DNA from: Orbaceae bacterium lpD02
GTDB lineage: Bacteria; Pseudomonadota; Gammaproteobacteria; Enterobacterales; Orbaceae
Assembly: GCA_036251875.1 (NCBI GenBank)
Contig: CP133960.1
Location: 496,001-560,000 of the forward strand
Direction: 5' to 3'
Length of the DNA stretch: 64,000 nucleotides
How positions within the stretch are numbered: position 1 is the stretch's first letter; every line of letters starts with the position of its first letter. The notes under the pieces are model-generated. The model was given only the letters and a program-made list of their open reading frames with translations. It searched no databases and was not told where the DNA came from. Shown here piece after piece: positions 29,314 through 40,303 of the stretch. Position numbers and translations under genes: made by a program.

Positions 29314-29922
29314 ATGTTCACAGGTATTGTGCAGGGTGTTGGCTTAATTGTAGATATTATTGATAAAAATAAGTTACGTACCTATCAAGTAAAACTACCA
29401 CCAAACTTAACTCAAGCTATCGAAATTGGCGCCTCAATTGCTAACGATGGCTGCTGCCTCACAGTGACATCATTTGCTAATGAATGTGTCACATTTGATA
29501 TTATGCAAGAAACATTAGCATTAACTACCCTCGGTAGCAAAAACGTTGGTGATTTGATTAATATTGAGCGTAGCGCTAAGTATGGCGATGAAATTGGAGG
29601 CCATGTTATGTCAGGACATATTTCTTGTACCGCCAAAATCGTAGCGATCAATAAAACAGCGACTAATTGCCAAATGATTTTAGCCATGCCAGCTGAGTTT
29701 ATGAAATATGTGCTCTATAAAGGTTTTATTGGTATTGATGGCGCGAGTTTAACCGTGGGTAATATTAATAGCACTGGTTTTGATATTCACTTGATCCCAG
29801 AAACATTAGCCGTTACCACCTTAAAAAATAAGAAAGTAGGGGACTTAGTTAATATTGAAATTGATGCACAAACTCAGGCGATAGTCGATACTGTCGAAAG
29901 AGTTTTAGCGCAAAAAAATTAA
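29314..29922 (+). CDS. ribE: Riboflavin synthase, alpha subunit
   Basis: 202 residues with two tandem lumazine-binding barrels. The start MFTGIVQGVG is invariant in the family. Repeat one has GASIANDGCCLTVTS, and repeat two has GFIGIDGASLTVGNIN. It dismutates two 6,7-dimethyl-8-ribityllumazine molecules into riboflavin in the cytoplasm. It is divergent from crcB; no FMN riboswitch is visible in the upstream gap, which is taken up by the fluoride riboswitch on the other strand. Confidence 0.96.
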   Translation: MFTGIVQGVGLIVDIIDKNKLRTYQVKLPPNLTQAIEIGASIANDGCCLTVTSFANECVTFDIMQETLALTTLGSKNVGDLINIERSAKYGDEIGGHVMSGHISCTAKIVAINKTATNCQMILAMPAEFMKYVLYKGFIGIDGASLTVGNINSTGFDIHLIPETLAVTTLKNKKVGDLVNIEIDAQTQAIVDTVERVLAQKN

Positions 29923-29978
29923 CGAGTTGAACGTCGCTCATTTGGCGATCAAGTCTTTTACATAATGGTTTTAAAGAG

Positions 29979-30009
29979 TAAGCAGCACCAATGATTAAGG
30001 TACTGCTTA
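29979..30009. terminator. Hairpin between convergent ribE and the YdgA-like gene
   Basis: Eleven-base arms TAAGCAGCACC / GGTACTGCTTA with one mismatch around AATGATTAA. The T tracts are weak on both sides, so efficiency is uncertain. Confidence 0.45.
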
Positions 30010-30025
30010 TTGGTTAAGCAAAATA

Positions 30026-31402
30026 TTACTCAAAATGTGGTAATTTATTCTGACTTAGTGCTAGCCAAAACTGCTCGGTAGTTATTGATTTACCTTTTAA
30101 CCTAGCTTGATTTTCATCTTTAGAATAATATAAATCAACAACAATTCCATCCTTGATATCATTATTAGGCTCGTTGTTAAAGTCGATGATTGGCGAGTTT
30201 TTAAATAATATTTTTGAAAATAAAATGACAGATTGGCGAGCTGATTCGATATCAATATCATCGGGTATCTCTTTATCTAGATTGCTGATCTGAGCGACTA
30301 AATACACCATCGGGTTTAAAGGTAAATGCATATTTGCTTCAGCTAAAATTAGGTTATCTTGATCTAATTCAGGCCATGTTTGATTATGATCGGTAATATT
30401 TAATATAAAGTTAGCATTAAAATTACCTTGTTGGTTCTGCCATAATAGTTTATCAAGCTTAATAAACCAATTTCTTACCGCTAAGTGATTATTCGTTCCT
30501 GCAGTTAAGTCACCGCTAATAGGCAACGTATAATTTACTAACATCTCACCTTGACCTAAATTTTGCTGACCTAAAAATAGACTATCAACAGATGTTGAAA
30601 TATCACCTGTTATATTTTTATTCTGCGCCATGGCATCGATATTTATACTAAGTTGGTTGACTTTGATATCGTTATTATTCGGTTGAATTTGACTTATTGA
30701 TCCCTTATCTATGCTCAAGTTACCTTTAATCTGATAACCTGAATCCAATTGTTTAACAATCTTACTGGACATCTCTAAATTGTTTATTTCAAATTCATTT
30801 AGTTGATTTTTAAAAATTAGTAAATTTACTTCGCCTTTGATAGCCAAATTATTAAACTGATTATCAATCGATATAGAGAGACTATTTTTAGTTGCTTGTA
30901 AATTGGTATCAAGCTCTTCGTTGGTATAATTAATCGGTTCATTATTGACTACTAGCTTAATATTTTCATTATAATCAATACTTGCACTCAGGGTGACAAA
31001 AGGTTTATTGCCCGCCGCAAGCCATAGCTGTTGATTGCTCTCTTTAGAGGTTTGATAAGTAAATGCGGCCATTTTCGGTGAAAGGTCAGCCGATTTTATT
31101 TCACTCCAAGGGAAAGGGCCATGATAGATAGTAACAATGTCATCAAAAATTATTGTGTTATCCTTTTCAATATTAACGGCATCTACGGTTAAGCGAAAAG
31201 AGGTTGAAAATATTCCTTTGTGATAGTTAGTGTACTGAATATTAATCTTCGATAAATTTTGCTGTTGATTAATTTCATTTGTTATTTGTATTACTTTTGC
31301 ATCAATATTATTTTCGATAATATTACCCGTACACCAAGAAGCAACAGTATAGCCAATAGCTAAAATAACGATAATACTGGTGGCAATAACTGCTTTTTTC
31401 AT
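30026..31402 (-). CDS. YdgA-like DUF945 family protein
   Basis: 458 residues from the ATG at 31402 (MKKAVIATSIIVILAIGY); the longer upstream reading overlaps mfd. One N-terminal membrane helix (about 3-20) is followed by a periplasmic beta-rich domain of the DUF945 (YdgA) type, with the conserved NxxYHKGIFSTSFRL and FDDIVTIYHGPFPW segments near the start. Relatives are inner-membrane-anchored AsmA-like proteins of unclear function, perhaps bridging lipid or protein transport across the periplasm. It follows mfd by 19 bases and is likely co-transcribed with it. Confidence 0.82.
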   Translation of the reverse strand: MKKAVIATSIIVILAIGYTVASWCTGNIIENNIDAKVIQITNEINQQQNLSKINIQYTNYHKGIFSTSFRLTVDAVNIEKDNTIIFDDIVTIYHGPFPWSEIKSADLSPKMAAFTYQTSKESNQQLWLAAGNKPFVTLSASIDYNENIKLVVNNEPINYTNEELDTNLQATKNSLSISIDNQFNNLAIKGEVNLLIFKNQLNEFEINNLEMSSKIVKQLDSGYQIKGNLSIDKGSISQIQPNNNDIKVNQLSINIDAMAQNKNITGDISTSVDSLFLGQQNLGQGEMLVNYTLPISGDLTAGTNNHLAVRNWFIKLDKLLWQNQQGNFNANFILNITDHNQTWPELDQDNLILAEANMHLPLNPMVYLVAQISNLDKEIPDDIDIESARQSVILFSKILFKNSPIIDFNNEPNNDIKDGIVVDLYYSKDENQARLKGKSITTEQFWLALSQNKLPHFE

Positions 31403-31421
31403 AATTCGATATCCTTTTATT

Positions 31422-34400
31422 TTATTGCTCGTTAGCACAATGCATAGCAAATTGGCTAAGTAGTGTATTGATATAGTCAATACGTTGTTGCCTTTGTAAG
31501 TCAGTTTTTAATAGTTTTAATCGATTCTGTCCATCTAGGCGATAGCGCTTAGGATCTTTTTGTATTTCACCAATTAAGTAGTCGACTGAAACTTGGTTAT
31601 TAGCGCCAAATTCAATGTAGCCACCTTTTTCCCCTAACTCGATTTTATTTATGCCTAATCGCTGGGCATTAAATCTAATTTTAGTTACGTCTAATAAAAA
31701 TTGTACAGGCTCGGGTAAACGACCAAATCGATCAATTATTTCAACTTTTATATCACTGAGTTCTTCAAGCTCTTCAATACTGGCAATGCGTTTATAAAGC
31801 GATAAGCGGGTATTGACATCAGCAATAAAATCATCTGGAATTAGTGTTGGTAAACGTAGCTCAATGTCCACTTGTTGATTACTTAATAATGATTCTAGTG
31901 ATGGTTGTTTGCCTTGTCTTAACGATTTGACGGCTTCATCAAGCAATTCCATATATAAATTAAAACCGATTGCTTCAATTTGGCCGCTTTGGTCTTCGCC
32001 TAATAACTCACCCGCTCCACGAATCTCTAAATCATGAGTGGCTAACGCAAAGCCTGCCCCTAAATCTTCTAATGAAGCGATAGCTTCTAAGCGTTTTTTA
32101 GCGTCTTTAGTTAATGCTTTTGGTGGCGGTGTTAATAGATAAGCGTAAGCTTGATGATAAGAGCGGCCAACCCGTCCTCTTAACTGATGTAACTGTGCTA
32201 AACCAAATTTATCTGCTCGTTCAATAATAATAGTATTAGCGTTAGGTACATCAATCCCTGTTTCAATAATTGTAGTGCAAAGCAGTAGATTATAACGTTG
32301 GTGATGAAAATCATTCATTACGCGTTCAAGTTCGCGTTCATGCATCTGACCATGGCCAATTGCAATACGTGCTTCAGGAATGAGTTCTTGTAATTTTTTT
32401 TGGCTATTTTCGATATCAGCTACATCATTGTGCAGGTAATACACTTGCCCACCACGCAATATTTCACGCAAAATGGCTTCACGGATAACATAACTATCGT
32501 ATTCTCGGACAAATGTTTTAACGGCTAAGCGACGCGCTGGTGGGGTGGCAATAATCGATAAATCACGCATACCACTCATTGCCATGTTGAGGGTTCTTGG
32601 GATTGGCGTTGCTGTTAAAGTTAAAATATCAACGTTAGCTCTCATCGCTTTAATGCGCTCTTTCTGCCTTACCCCAAAACGATGCTCCTCATCGACAATG
32701 AGTAAGCCTAAATCACGCCATTTTACATCAGTTTGTAGTAGTTTATGGGTACCTATAACAATATCAACCTTACCGTCTTGTAAATCGGCTAATATTTTTT
32801 GTTGCTGCTTAGCCGTTTTAAAACGAGATAATGCTTCAATGCGAATAGGCCAATTGGCAAATCGGTCGCAAAAATTTTCATAATGTTGTTGAGCAAGTAA
32901 GGTTGTTGGGACTAATAAGGCAACTTGCTTATGATTTATCACAGCTAAAAAAGCCGCACGGATCGCAACTTCTGTTTTACCAAAACCAACATCACCACAG
33001 ACCAAGCGATCCATCGCGATAGGCGTACACATATCACTAATCACGGCACCAATTGCATTAAGTTGATCATCCGTTTCTTGGTAAGCGAATCCTTGGCAAA
33101 ATAATTCATATTGCTCGCGGTCTTGTTTAAATTCAAAGCCTGGTTTGGTTTCTCGCTGGGCATAAATATCAAGTAGTTCCGCTGCCACATCTCTGATTTT
33201 TTCGGCTGCTTTTTCGCGAGCTTTGCTCCAAGCATCAGAACCTAATTTATTGAGTGGAGCGGTTTCCTCATCACCACCAGAATACCGACTAATTAAATTT
33301 AGTGATGAAATAGGGACATAAAGCTTTGTCTCATTAGCATAAATTATAATCAAATATTCCGCGGATATTCCGCCGGTTTCAAGTGTTGTGAGTCCTGAAT
33401 ATCGACCCACACCATGCTCTAAATGAACAACTGGTTTACCTGGTGTTAACTCAGCTAAGCTTCTAATTAAATTATCAGTATTAATCGCTTGTTTAGCTTC
33501 TTTTTTACGCCGAATAATGCGGCGACCGAATAATTCATTTTCAGTCACTAAGGCAAATTGGTTATCAACATCAATAAAGCCTTGTTCACTGGCTCCAACC
33601 ATTAAATAAAACTGTTGAGTAGCCGTTTCAATTTCACTCGCTGTTTCAATATAGTTGGGATAAATTTTTATTCGACCAAGAACATCTTGTAGCGCTTCAC
33701 GACGACCTTGTGATTCAACAGAAAAAATAATTTTATGATGATAATTTTGTAAAAACTGTTGAAAATGGTGATAAGGATCTTTCTGTTGAATTTGTATTGC
33801 GAGCTCGGGTAACGCTTCATAGCCCAAGTTCTGTGCTTTTTTACTGGTTATTTTTTCATTACTGATAATTACGCGAGGGTAGTGTTTAAATTTGGCAAAA
33901 ACTTCATCGACTTTTAACCAAATTTGTTCAGGTTTAAGCAACGGTCGCATAGGGTCAACATTGCGACTTTCGTAACGGTTTTGAATGTCTTGCCAATATT
34001 TTTCGGCAAATTGATGAATGTTTTGAGTATTAATTAATAAAGTATTATTAGGTAAGTAATTAAAAAGAGAGGCCAAGGGTTCATTAAAAAACAGCGGTTG
34101 CCAGTATTCAATGCCAGTAGGTAGAATGTTTTTGCTGACTTGCTGATAGATACTTTCCGCTTCAAGCCTGACTGCAAAGTTTTCTCGCCATTGGCTACGA
34201 AATAGCTCTATTGCGGCTTTATCAAATGGAAATTCGTGTGCTGGTAATAATTGAATATTATCTATTTCATCTAAGGTTCGTTGTGTTTCAACGTCAAAAA
34301 TACGAATACTATCGATTTCATCATCAAAAAAATCGAGCCGATAGGGGACACTGCTACCCATTGGATAAACATCGAAAAGTGCGCCTCGAGTGGCGTACTC

Positions 34401-34871
34401 GCCGTGTTCCATTACTTGGTTAACACTACGATAGCCAGCATTTTCGAGCTGGGATCGTAAACCTTCTCGAGAGATGTGTTGCCCTTTTTGCATAATAAAA
34501 ACATGCGCACTTAAATAAGAACTTGGGCAGATTTTTTGCATTAAGGTATTTACCGGAAGGATCAAGGCGCCTTTTTTTAAGGTCGGGATTTGATAAAGAC
34601 ATGATAATCGCTGCGAAATAATATCTTGATGAGGAGAAAAACTATCATAAGGCAATGTTTCCCAATCGGGAAATAACATAGTAGGTATTGAGGAGTATTG
34701 CTTGAGTTCTTCATGTAGACGTGTTGTCTGTTGCATATCATCAGTAATAATTACAACGGGGCCTTGATGAAGTGACAGTATTTTCGCACAAAATAGTGAA
34801 ATTGATGAGCCGACTAATTGACCAAACTCTTGGATTTCTCCTTGTGCGTTAGGCAGTATAATATTAGGCAT
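31422..34871 (-). CDS. mfd: Transcription-repair coupling factor Mfd
   Basis: 1149 residues, the expected length. The N-terminal UvrB-homology domains bind UvrA (GALFDVYPMGSSVPYRLDFFD), the RNA polymerase interaction domain contains KPVVHLEHGVGRYSGL, and the RecG-like translocase has GDVGFGKTEVAIRAAF (near 625), DEEHRFG, LTATPIPRTL and GRVGRS. The C-terminal regulatory domain ends near LRLPTLIPDDFI. It removes RNA polymerase stalled at DNA damage and recruits UvrA for nucleotide excision repair. It is divergent from lolC with a gap of about 195 bases and is followed closely by the YdgA-like gene. Confidence 0.97.
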   Translation of the reverse strand: MPNIILPNAQGEIQEFGQLVGSSISLFCAKILSLHQGPVVIITDDMQQTTRLHEELKQYSSIPTMLFPDWETLPYDSFSPHQDIISQRLSCLYQIPTLKKGALILPVNTLMQKICPSSYLSAHVFIMQKGQHISREGLRSQLENAGYRSVNQVMEHGEYATRGALFDVYPMGSSVPYRLDFFDDEIDSIRIFDVETQRTLDEIDNIQLLPAHEFPFDKAAIELFRSQWRENFAVRLEAESIYQQVSKNILPTGIEYWQPLFFNEPLASLFNYLPNNTLLINTQNIHQFAEKYWQDIQNRYESRNVDPMRPLLKPEQIWLKVDEVFAKFKHYPRVIISNEKITSKKAQNLGYEALPELAIQIQQKDPYHHFQQFLQNYHHKIIFSVESQGRREALQDVLGRIKIYPNYIETASEIETATQQFYLMVGASEQGFIDVDNQFALVTENELFGRRIIRRKKEAKQAINTDNLIRSLAELTPGKPVVHLEHGVGRYSGLTTLETGGISAEYLIIIYANETKLYVPISSLNLISRYSGGDEETAPLNKLGSDAWSKAREKAAEKIRDVAAELLDIYAQRETKPGFEFKQDREQYELFCQGFAYQETDDQLNAIGAVISDMCTPIAMDRLVCGDVGFGKTEVAIRAAFLAVINHKQVALLVPTTLLAQQHYENFCDRFANWPIRIEALSRFKTAKQQQKILADLQDGKVDIVIGTHKLLQTDVKWRDLGLLIVDEEHRFGVRQKERIKAMRANVDILTLTATPIPRTLNMAMSGMRDLSIIATPPARRLAVKTFVREYDSYVIREAILREILRGGQVYYLHNDVADIENSQKKLQELIPEARIAIGHGQMHERELERVMNDFHHQRYNLLLCTTIIETGIDVPNANTIIIERADKFGLAQLHQLRGRVGRSYHQAYAYLLTPPPKALTKDAKKRLEAIASLEDLGAGFALATHDLEIRGAGELLGEDQSGQIEAIGFNLYMELLDEAVKSLRQGKQPSLESLLSNQQVDIELRLPTLIPDDFIADVNTRLSLYKRIASIEELEELSDIKVEIIDRFGRLPEPVQFLLDVTKIRFNAQRLGINKIELGEKGGYIEFGANNQVSVDYLIGEIQKDPKRYRLDGQNRLKLLKTDLQRQQRIDYINTLLSQFAMHCANEQ

Positions 34872-35065
34872 GTGTAAATCTTAATAGCAACTATGATAAA
34901 TTTTAGTGGTCAATTATAGCTTAATTTGAACAATTAAGAAATCAAGATATCATGATTGCTTGATTCTTGATATGATAATGAGCTATCGTTATGATTGCCA
35001 TAATTTAAAATTATATATTAAAAATCAAATAATTATATTAAATTGATTTTAAAGAGAATTAAAGA

Positions 35066-36268
35066 ATGTTTTATCCTTTATCTACTTTTATTGGTTTACG
35101 TTATGCATATAGCCGAAAATCAGATAGCTTCGGTCGATTTGTCTCTTGGCTATCAATGATTGGCATTATGCTTGGATCTATTGGTCTAATTGTTATTATG
35201 TCGGTAATGAATGGTTTTGAAAATGAGATGCAAAAAAATATCTTACAATACCTTCCCCAAGCGCAAATAATCGGTCAAGCTAATCGACTGTCGACAATTC
35301 AATATCCATTAACATCGATACCGACGATTAACCAAGTTGACAATATCGTTCCTTTAGTAACGGCAGATGTCATTCTACAAAGCACTAAAAATATAACGAT
35401 TAGTACTCTTATTGGTATTGAACCAAATCAATACGATCCTATCTCTAGCCGCATCTATGGTGGCAGTTATGCGTCATTGCAACAAGGTAAATATAATATT
35501 ATTTTAGGACGTCATTTAGCTGATTTATTAAATATTGATATTGGTGATACTATCCGCTTAATGGTGCCAGAAGTTAGCCAGATAACCCCTGTTGGCAAAA
35601 TACCCAGCCAACGTATTTTCAATGTTTCAGCGCTATTTGCTGCTAATCGAGATATTGAACAATCAGTCGTTTATTTAAATATTGACGATGCAGCCAAATT
35701 GATGCGTTATCCACCAAATACGATCACGAGTTGGCGGTTATACCTAAATAATCCATTAAATATTGAGTCGATTGTTACAACGAAATTACCCGAAGGGTTA
35801 CACTTTGATGACTGGCGTGCTAAACGAGGCGAGCTATTTCAAGCAATTAGCATGGAAAAAAATGTTATGGGATTACTTATTAGTCTCATTGTGATTGTTG
35901 CTGCCTTCAATATTATTACATCATTAAGTTTGCTAGTTATGGAAAAACAAAATGAAATCGCTATTCTAAAAACACAAGGATTAACACATAAAGGAATTAT
36001 GATGATTTTTATCATACAAGGTGCAAGTTCAGGCGTTGTTGGAACCGTGCTTGGTTGCCTCATCGGGTTATTCATTAGTTATAATTTAAGTGATATTATG
36101 TCGACTCTAGGTTTAACTTTTTCAGGTATTCGTTTACCATCAGTTGTTGATATAACACAGGTTGTAATAGTATTTATTGCATTGCTTATGCTGTCAATTG
36201 TGTCAACACTTTATCCAGCTTATCGAGCAGCTAAAACTCAACCGGCAGAGGCGTTACGTTATGAATAA
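35066..36268 (+). CDS. lolC: Lipoprotein-releasing permease subunit LolC
   Basis: 400 residues with the FtsX/MacB fold: one membrane helix near 24-48 ([19 protein letters not shown]), a periplasmic domain (about 50-265) and three C-terminal helices. Typical motifs are [10 protein letters not shown] near the first helix and [18 protein letters not shown] at the end. With LolD and LolE it forms the ABC transporter that extracts lipoproteins from the inner membrane and hands them to LolA. It overlaps lolD by eight bases. Confidence 0.95.
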   Translation: MFYPLSTFIGLRYAYSRKSDSFGRFVSWLSMIGIMLGSIGLIVIMSVMNGFENEMQKNILQYLPQAQIIGQANRLSTIQYPLTSIPTINQVDNIVPLVTADVILQSTKNITISTLIGIEPNQYDPISSRIYGGSYASLQQGKYNIILGRHLADLLNIDIGDTIRLMVPEVSQITPVGKIPSQRIFNVSALFAANRDIEQSVVYLNIDDAAKLMRYPPNTITSWRLYLNNPLNIESIVTTKLPEGLHFDDWRAKRGELFQAISMEKNVMGLLISLIVIVAAFNIITSLSLLVMEKQNEIAILKTQGLTHKGIMMIFIIQGASSGVVGTVLGCLIGLFISYNLSDIMSTLGLTFSGIRLPSVVDITQVVIVFIALLMLSIVSTLYPAYRAAKTQPAEALRYE

Positions 36269-36971
36269 TCAGGCTAAAATTGATAGTAATGCGCTTATTT
36301 CAACCAAAAATTTATCTAAAAGCTATCAGGATGGTAAATCGGTGATTGAAGTATTAAAAGATGTCACTTTTTCTATTAATGCTAAGGCGATGACATCAAT
36401 TATTGGCAGTTCGGGATCTGGAAAAAGTACGCTATTGCATATACTTGGTGGCCTGGATAAACCGACATCTGGCGAGGTTATATTCAAATCGCAGACATTA
36501 AATAGCTTATCTGAAGTCCAAAAAGCCGCTTTACGTAATAAAGAGATTGGTTTTGTTTATCAGTTTCATCACCTATTAGCCGATTTTTCTGCGCTTGAAA
36601 ATATTGCGATGCCTTTACTTATAGCGGGAGTAAAAAGCAAAGAAGCGCAAGAAAGAGCATTTGATATGCTTAACGCAATAAACTTATCTCATCGAGCAAA
36701 ACATCGACCAGCAGAGCTTTCTGGTGGTGAAAGACAGCGGATTGCGATTGGCCGAGCATTGATTAATCACCCTTCAATTGTAATGGCCGATGAGCCAACC
36801 GGTAACTTAGATCACTCTACTGCTGAAATAATATTTGAACTATTAATTACCCTCAATCAACAGTATGGTACTGCATTTTTAGTCGTAACTCATGATTTGA
36901 GTTTAGCCCGAAAAATGGATCAACAATACATGATGTCTCAAGGGACATTAAATCTAATTACGGGTGATTAA
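36261..36971 (+). CDS. lolD: Lipoprotein-releasing ATP-binding subunit LolD
   Basis: 236 residues from the ATG at 36261, which overlaps the end of lolC; the longer frame reads back through lolC and is not used. ABC ATPase motifs are all present: Walker [10 protein letters not shown] (49-57), signature LSGGE (152-156), Walker B VMADEP (173-178) and the VTHD switch. It powers lipoprotein extraction by LolC and LolE on the cytoplasmic face. The ends of the gene overlap lolC and sit six bases before lolE, so the three are translated in step. Confidence 0.96.
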   Translation: MNNQAKIDSNALISTKNLSKSYQDGKSVIEVLKDVTFSINAKAMTSIIGSSGSGKSTLLHILGGLDKPTSGEVIFKSQTLNSLSEVQKAALRNKEIGFVYQFHHLLADFSALENIAMPLLIAGVKSKEAQERAFDMLNAINLSHRAKHRPAELSGGERQRIAIGRALINHPSIVMADEPTGNLDHSTAEIIFELLITLNQQYGTAFLVVTHDLSLARKMDQQYMMSQGTLNLITGD

Positions 36972-36977
36972 AAAATT

Positions 36978-38216
36978 ATGTTATCACTTTTTCTAGCACG
37001 GAAATTTAGGCGAGGGCGCAGACAAAGCGGAATGTTATCTCTCATTTCGATTATATCTACCCTAAGCATTGCTATCGGCATTGCCGCCTTAATTATTGGT
37101 TTAAGTGCGATGAATGGCTTTGAAAAAGAATTAAAAAATCGAGTGTTATCTGTTATCCCTCATGGTGAATTTTATTCACCGAATGGAACATTACCAAATT
37201 GGCGAGCGATACAAAGCCAAATAGATCATGGTCGAGGGATAGTTTCATCAGCACCATTTATCAGTTTTACGGGACTAATCGAAAATTCAAATAAAATTAA
37301 AGCGGTTCAAGTTCAGGGTATAGACCTTGAACAAGAGGCAAAGATGAGTATTTTACCAACCTATATCTTAGATAATAAATGGCCAGCCTTTAAGCAGGAC
37401 AATAAACAAATTATTATCGGCGTTGGGTTAGCTGATTCACTCGACGCGAAAGAAGGCGATTGGATTACATTACTTATTCCGACTAATGACGATTCTTCTA
37501 GGCAATTAAAACAACCTAAACGGATCCGTTTAAGTGTTGCAGGGATAATGAATTTTAGCGGTACGTTAGGAAATAGTATTGCCTTTATCCCCCTATCTGA
37601 TGCGCAACAATACCTAAATTTAGGTGACAACGTAACAGGGATCAAAGTAAATGTTGATAACATCTATAATGCAAATTATATAATTCATAATATCGCGATG
37701 GATATTGCTACGCCTTTATATATTACTAGTTGGGAGCAAAATTATGGTTATATGTATCATGATATCCAGATGATAAGGCAGATTATGTACTTGGCTATGG
37801 TGGTGGTAATTAGTGTGGCATGCTTTAGTATTGTTTCAACACTTGTTATCGCCGTCAAAGATAAACAGCGCGATATAGCCATTCTAAAAACACTCGGTGC
37901 AACAAATCAACTTATCAGTAAAACGTTTATTTTTTATGGTATGATATCGGGTTTTGTCGGTAGTATTATTGGTGTTTTAATCGGTATTATTATTTCATTG
38001 CAATTATCTACTATTATTCACGTTATTGAGTCTTTAATCGGGCGTCAATTATTAAATAGCCATATTTATTTTATTGATTTCTTACCTTCAGAGCTACATC
38101 TAACTGACATTATGATTGTATTTTGTACGGCGATGGTATTAACCTTAGTGGCGAGTTATTATCCCGCTCGCCGTGCTTGCAAACTCGATCCTGTTAAAAT
38201 TTTGAATGGTTTTTAG
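36978..38216 (+). CDS. lolE: Lipoprotein-releasing permease subunit LolE
   Basis: 412 residues, same fold as LolC, with an N-terminal KFRRGRRQSGMLSLISIIST segment, a periplasmic domain and three C-terminal helices ending YYPARRACKLDPVKILNGF. The periplasmic domain of LolE is the part that recognises lipoproteins, while that of LolC holds LolA. Keeping separate LolC and LolE subunits, rather than a single LolF, fits an enterobacterial-type system. Confidence 0.95.
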   Translation: MLSLFLARKFRRGRRQSGMLSLISIISTLSIAIGIAALIIGLSAMNGFEKELKNRVLSVIPHGEFYSPNGTLPNWRAIQSQIDHGRGIVSSAPFISFTGLIENSNKIKAVQVQGIDLEQEAKMSILPTYILDNKWPAFKQDNKQIIIGVGLADSLDAKEGDWITLLIPTNDDSSRQLKQPKRIRLSVAGIMNFSGTLGNSIAFIPLSDAQQYLNLGDNVTGIKVNVDNIYNANYIIHNIAMDIATPLYITSWEQNYGYMYHDIQMIRQIMYLAMVVVISVACFSIVSTLVIAVKDKQRDIAILKTLGATNQLISKTFIFYGMISGFVGSIIGVLIGIIISLQLSTIIHVIESLIGRQLLNSHIYFIDFLPSELHLTDIMIVFCTAMVLTLVASYYPARRACKLDPVKILNGF

Positions 38217-38331
38217 CCAGCGTTGTTATTTATTTCAGTGATTCAACATATTGAAATAGCAGAAAAATAAGCATACCTAATGACTGATTGTTGTCAACAG
38301 CAGAGATAGTGGTCAGTTTTATGATATAACG

Positions 38332-38742
38332 CTAAATAAGAAAATCTTTTAATGATTTTGTTTGGCTATTTAAGGCATGCTGTATTGGCTTTGGGGTTCG
38401 ACCTTGTCCAGTCCAGGTGCGTAAATTGCCGTTACTGTCGGTATATTTATATTTAGGAGGGCGAGGTGGCCGCATTTTACGTAGCTTTTTAAATGCGGGT
38501 AAATTGGCTTTTTTTAGTAACTCAGCTAAGGCAACACCATCGCTTGTAATTTGTTTTAAATAATCTTCTACTTTTTTATTATGTTCAATAAGATTTTTTT
38601 TTGCCTCTTCATCTTCCTTTTGGCGTTCCTTAATGATTTCTTCTAATTTAGCCTGAATTGAATGGAGCTGTTCAAGCGAAATATTTTTAGTCTGCGCCTT
38701 AATGCTACGAATATTATTGGATAAAAAAATCTTCTTTGCCAT
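38332..38742 (-). CDS. hns: H-NS family nucleoid-associated protein
   Basis: 136 residues. Residues about 20-65 form the dimerisation coiled coil and the C terminus has the DNA-binding loop with TWTGQGRTPKPI (109-120), where the QGR hook enters AT-rich minor grooves. H-NS silences AT-rich, often foreign, genes. The ATG is only seven bases after the ppx stop, so it can be transcribed with ppk-ppx as well as from its own promoter. Whether this is the main H-NS or a paralogue cannot be decided from one window. Confidence 0.93.
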   Translation of the reverse strand: MAKKIFLSNNIRSIKAQTKNISLEQLHSIQAKLEEIIKERQKEDEEAKKNLIEHNKKVEDYLKQITSDGVALAELLKKANLPAFKKLRKMRPPRPPKYKYTDSNGNLRTWTGQGRTPKPIQHALNSQTKSLKDFLI

Positions 38743-38749
38743 AACTGTC

Positions 38750-40282
38750 TTAACCTATTTTTATCCCTAGCTGACAAGGTTTATTTTGTTGCCAATATTG
38801 CTGTTCTTGTTCCAAATCTAATAGAATGAGTCGATTATGCTTAGCAAACTCTTTGTCAATGATAAGTTCAATTTTATGAGGATCATTATCTAAAACAGCA
38901 AGTTTGAATACATCCGGATTTAATGTATTTGAACGCTGATTATTCACTAAAATAGCTAATCGAAGGATCTGTAATAATGGATAAATCTGCTTATTATCAA
39001 ACAAACTAAAATAAGGTATTGTGTCTAGTTTAAAGCCTCTACGATGATATCTAACGAGCGTTGACAATAAAAATTGTTGCTCCTCATTAAATCCTGGCAT
39101 ATTGCTATGACGTATAATATAAGCGGAATGTTTTTGAATTCCCGAAAAATTAATACTTAAGCCGATTTCATGCAGCAATGCAGACCAGTACAACATTGAT
39201 TCCAACGTTTTATCAATGACAACAGGAGAGGCACGCTGCCACTGTTTAAAAAAATGTTTGGCGGTTATGGCAACTTGGTTGGCATGAGTTTCATCTACAT
39301 TATATTGTTTAAATAAATTATGGATTGTTTGCTGGCAAATATCTTGATTAATCTTATTATCGCCAACCATTTCATGCAATATGCCTTCGCGTAAAGCACT
39401 TTGCGTATAGTGAAGTTTTTGCAAGTCAAATGCCTTAAAAACGCCGTAGAAAATAGCAAGTCCACTAACAAAAACATGTTTACGGGCTTTAGATAGAGAA
39501 GGGTAGTCTATATCGCTAAAACGTTTAAATTCTAACACATAGGAAACTAAATCATCTAAACGTTTTGGTGTAATAATGCCATCAGTTACACCGATATCAA
39601 GTAAAATATTGTAGATACTTTTTATGGTACCCGATGAGCCAAATGCGATAGCAATGTTTTTACTTTTAACGGATTTAATTATTTTTTCAACTTGCTGCTC
39701 CGCTGCCAGTTTTGCGCGGTCAAATGATTGACGATCAATTTTTTGCTCAGGGAAAAATTGTTTTGCATAAGTGACACAGCCCATAGGTCTACTTTCGACT
39801 AATATTGGTGTCGAATTTATACCAATCGCTATCTCTGTCGAGCCACCACCAACATCTATGATGAGCTTTAAGTCAGATTTTGCAACGGATTCATTGTTGA
39901 TTGCTCCGATATAAATAAGCCTGGCTTCTTCTTGGCCAGAAACGACTTCGATCGGATAAGGAAATACTTTGGCTGCTGCCATTAAAAATTTATGTCTATT
40001 TTTGGCGACCCGTAGAGCATAAGTCCCGACCACTTTAACGTGATTAACAGGAAAGCCATTTAGACGCTCGGCAAAGAGTGTTAAGCTGGCAACACCACGT
40101 CGAATGCTACTGTCACTAAGTTGATATTCATCATCCAGACCCGTTGCTAGGTGAGTATTTTGTTTATTTTTATAAATAACGTTATACGAGTCATTCACTT
40201 TTTTGACAACCAGCATATAGAAGCTATTTGAGCCTAAATCAATGACCGCATATTCATTAAAATTATTATTTTCAGATGTCAC
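38750..40282 (-). CDS. ppx: Exopolyphosphatase
   Basis: 510 residues, GTG start with AAGGA upstream. The N-terminal ASKHA-type domains show VIDLGSNSFYMLV and LIIDVGGGSTEIAIG (phosphate-binding loops). The C-terminal HD-like domain is present (LLHEIGLSINFSGIQKHSAY). It releases phosphate from the ends of polyphosphate chains; the related GppA also cleaves pppGpp. The pairing with ppk 21 bases upstream favours Ppx. Confidence 0.94.
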   Translation of the reverse strand: MTSENNNFNEYAVIDLGSNSFYMLVVKKVNDSYNVIYKNKQNTHLATGLDDEYQLSDSSIRRGVASLTLFAERLNGFPVNHVKVVGTYALRVAKNRHKFLMAAAKVFPYPIEVVSGQEEARLIYIGAINNESVAKSDLKLIIDVGGGSTEIAIGINSTPILVESRPMGCVTYAKQFFPEQKIDRQSFDRAKLAAEQQVEKIIKSVKSKNIAIAFGSSGTIKSIYNILLDIGVTDGIITPKRLDDLVSYVLEFKRFSDIDYPSLSKARKHVFVSGLAIFYGVFKAFDLQKLHYTQSALREGILHEMVGDNKINQDICQQTIHNLFKQYNVDETHANQVAITAKHFFKQWQRASPVVIDKTLESMLYWSALLHEIGLSINFSGIQKHSAYIIRHSNMPGFNEEQQFLLSTLVRYHRRGFKLDTIPYFSLFDNKQIYPLLQILRLAILVNNQRSNTLNPDVFKLAVLDNDPHKIELIIDKEFAKHNRLILLDLEQEQQYWQQNKPCQLGIKIG

Positions 40283-40303
40283 TTATTTGTAATCCTTTGT
40301 TAT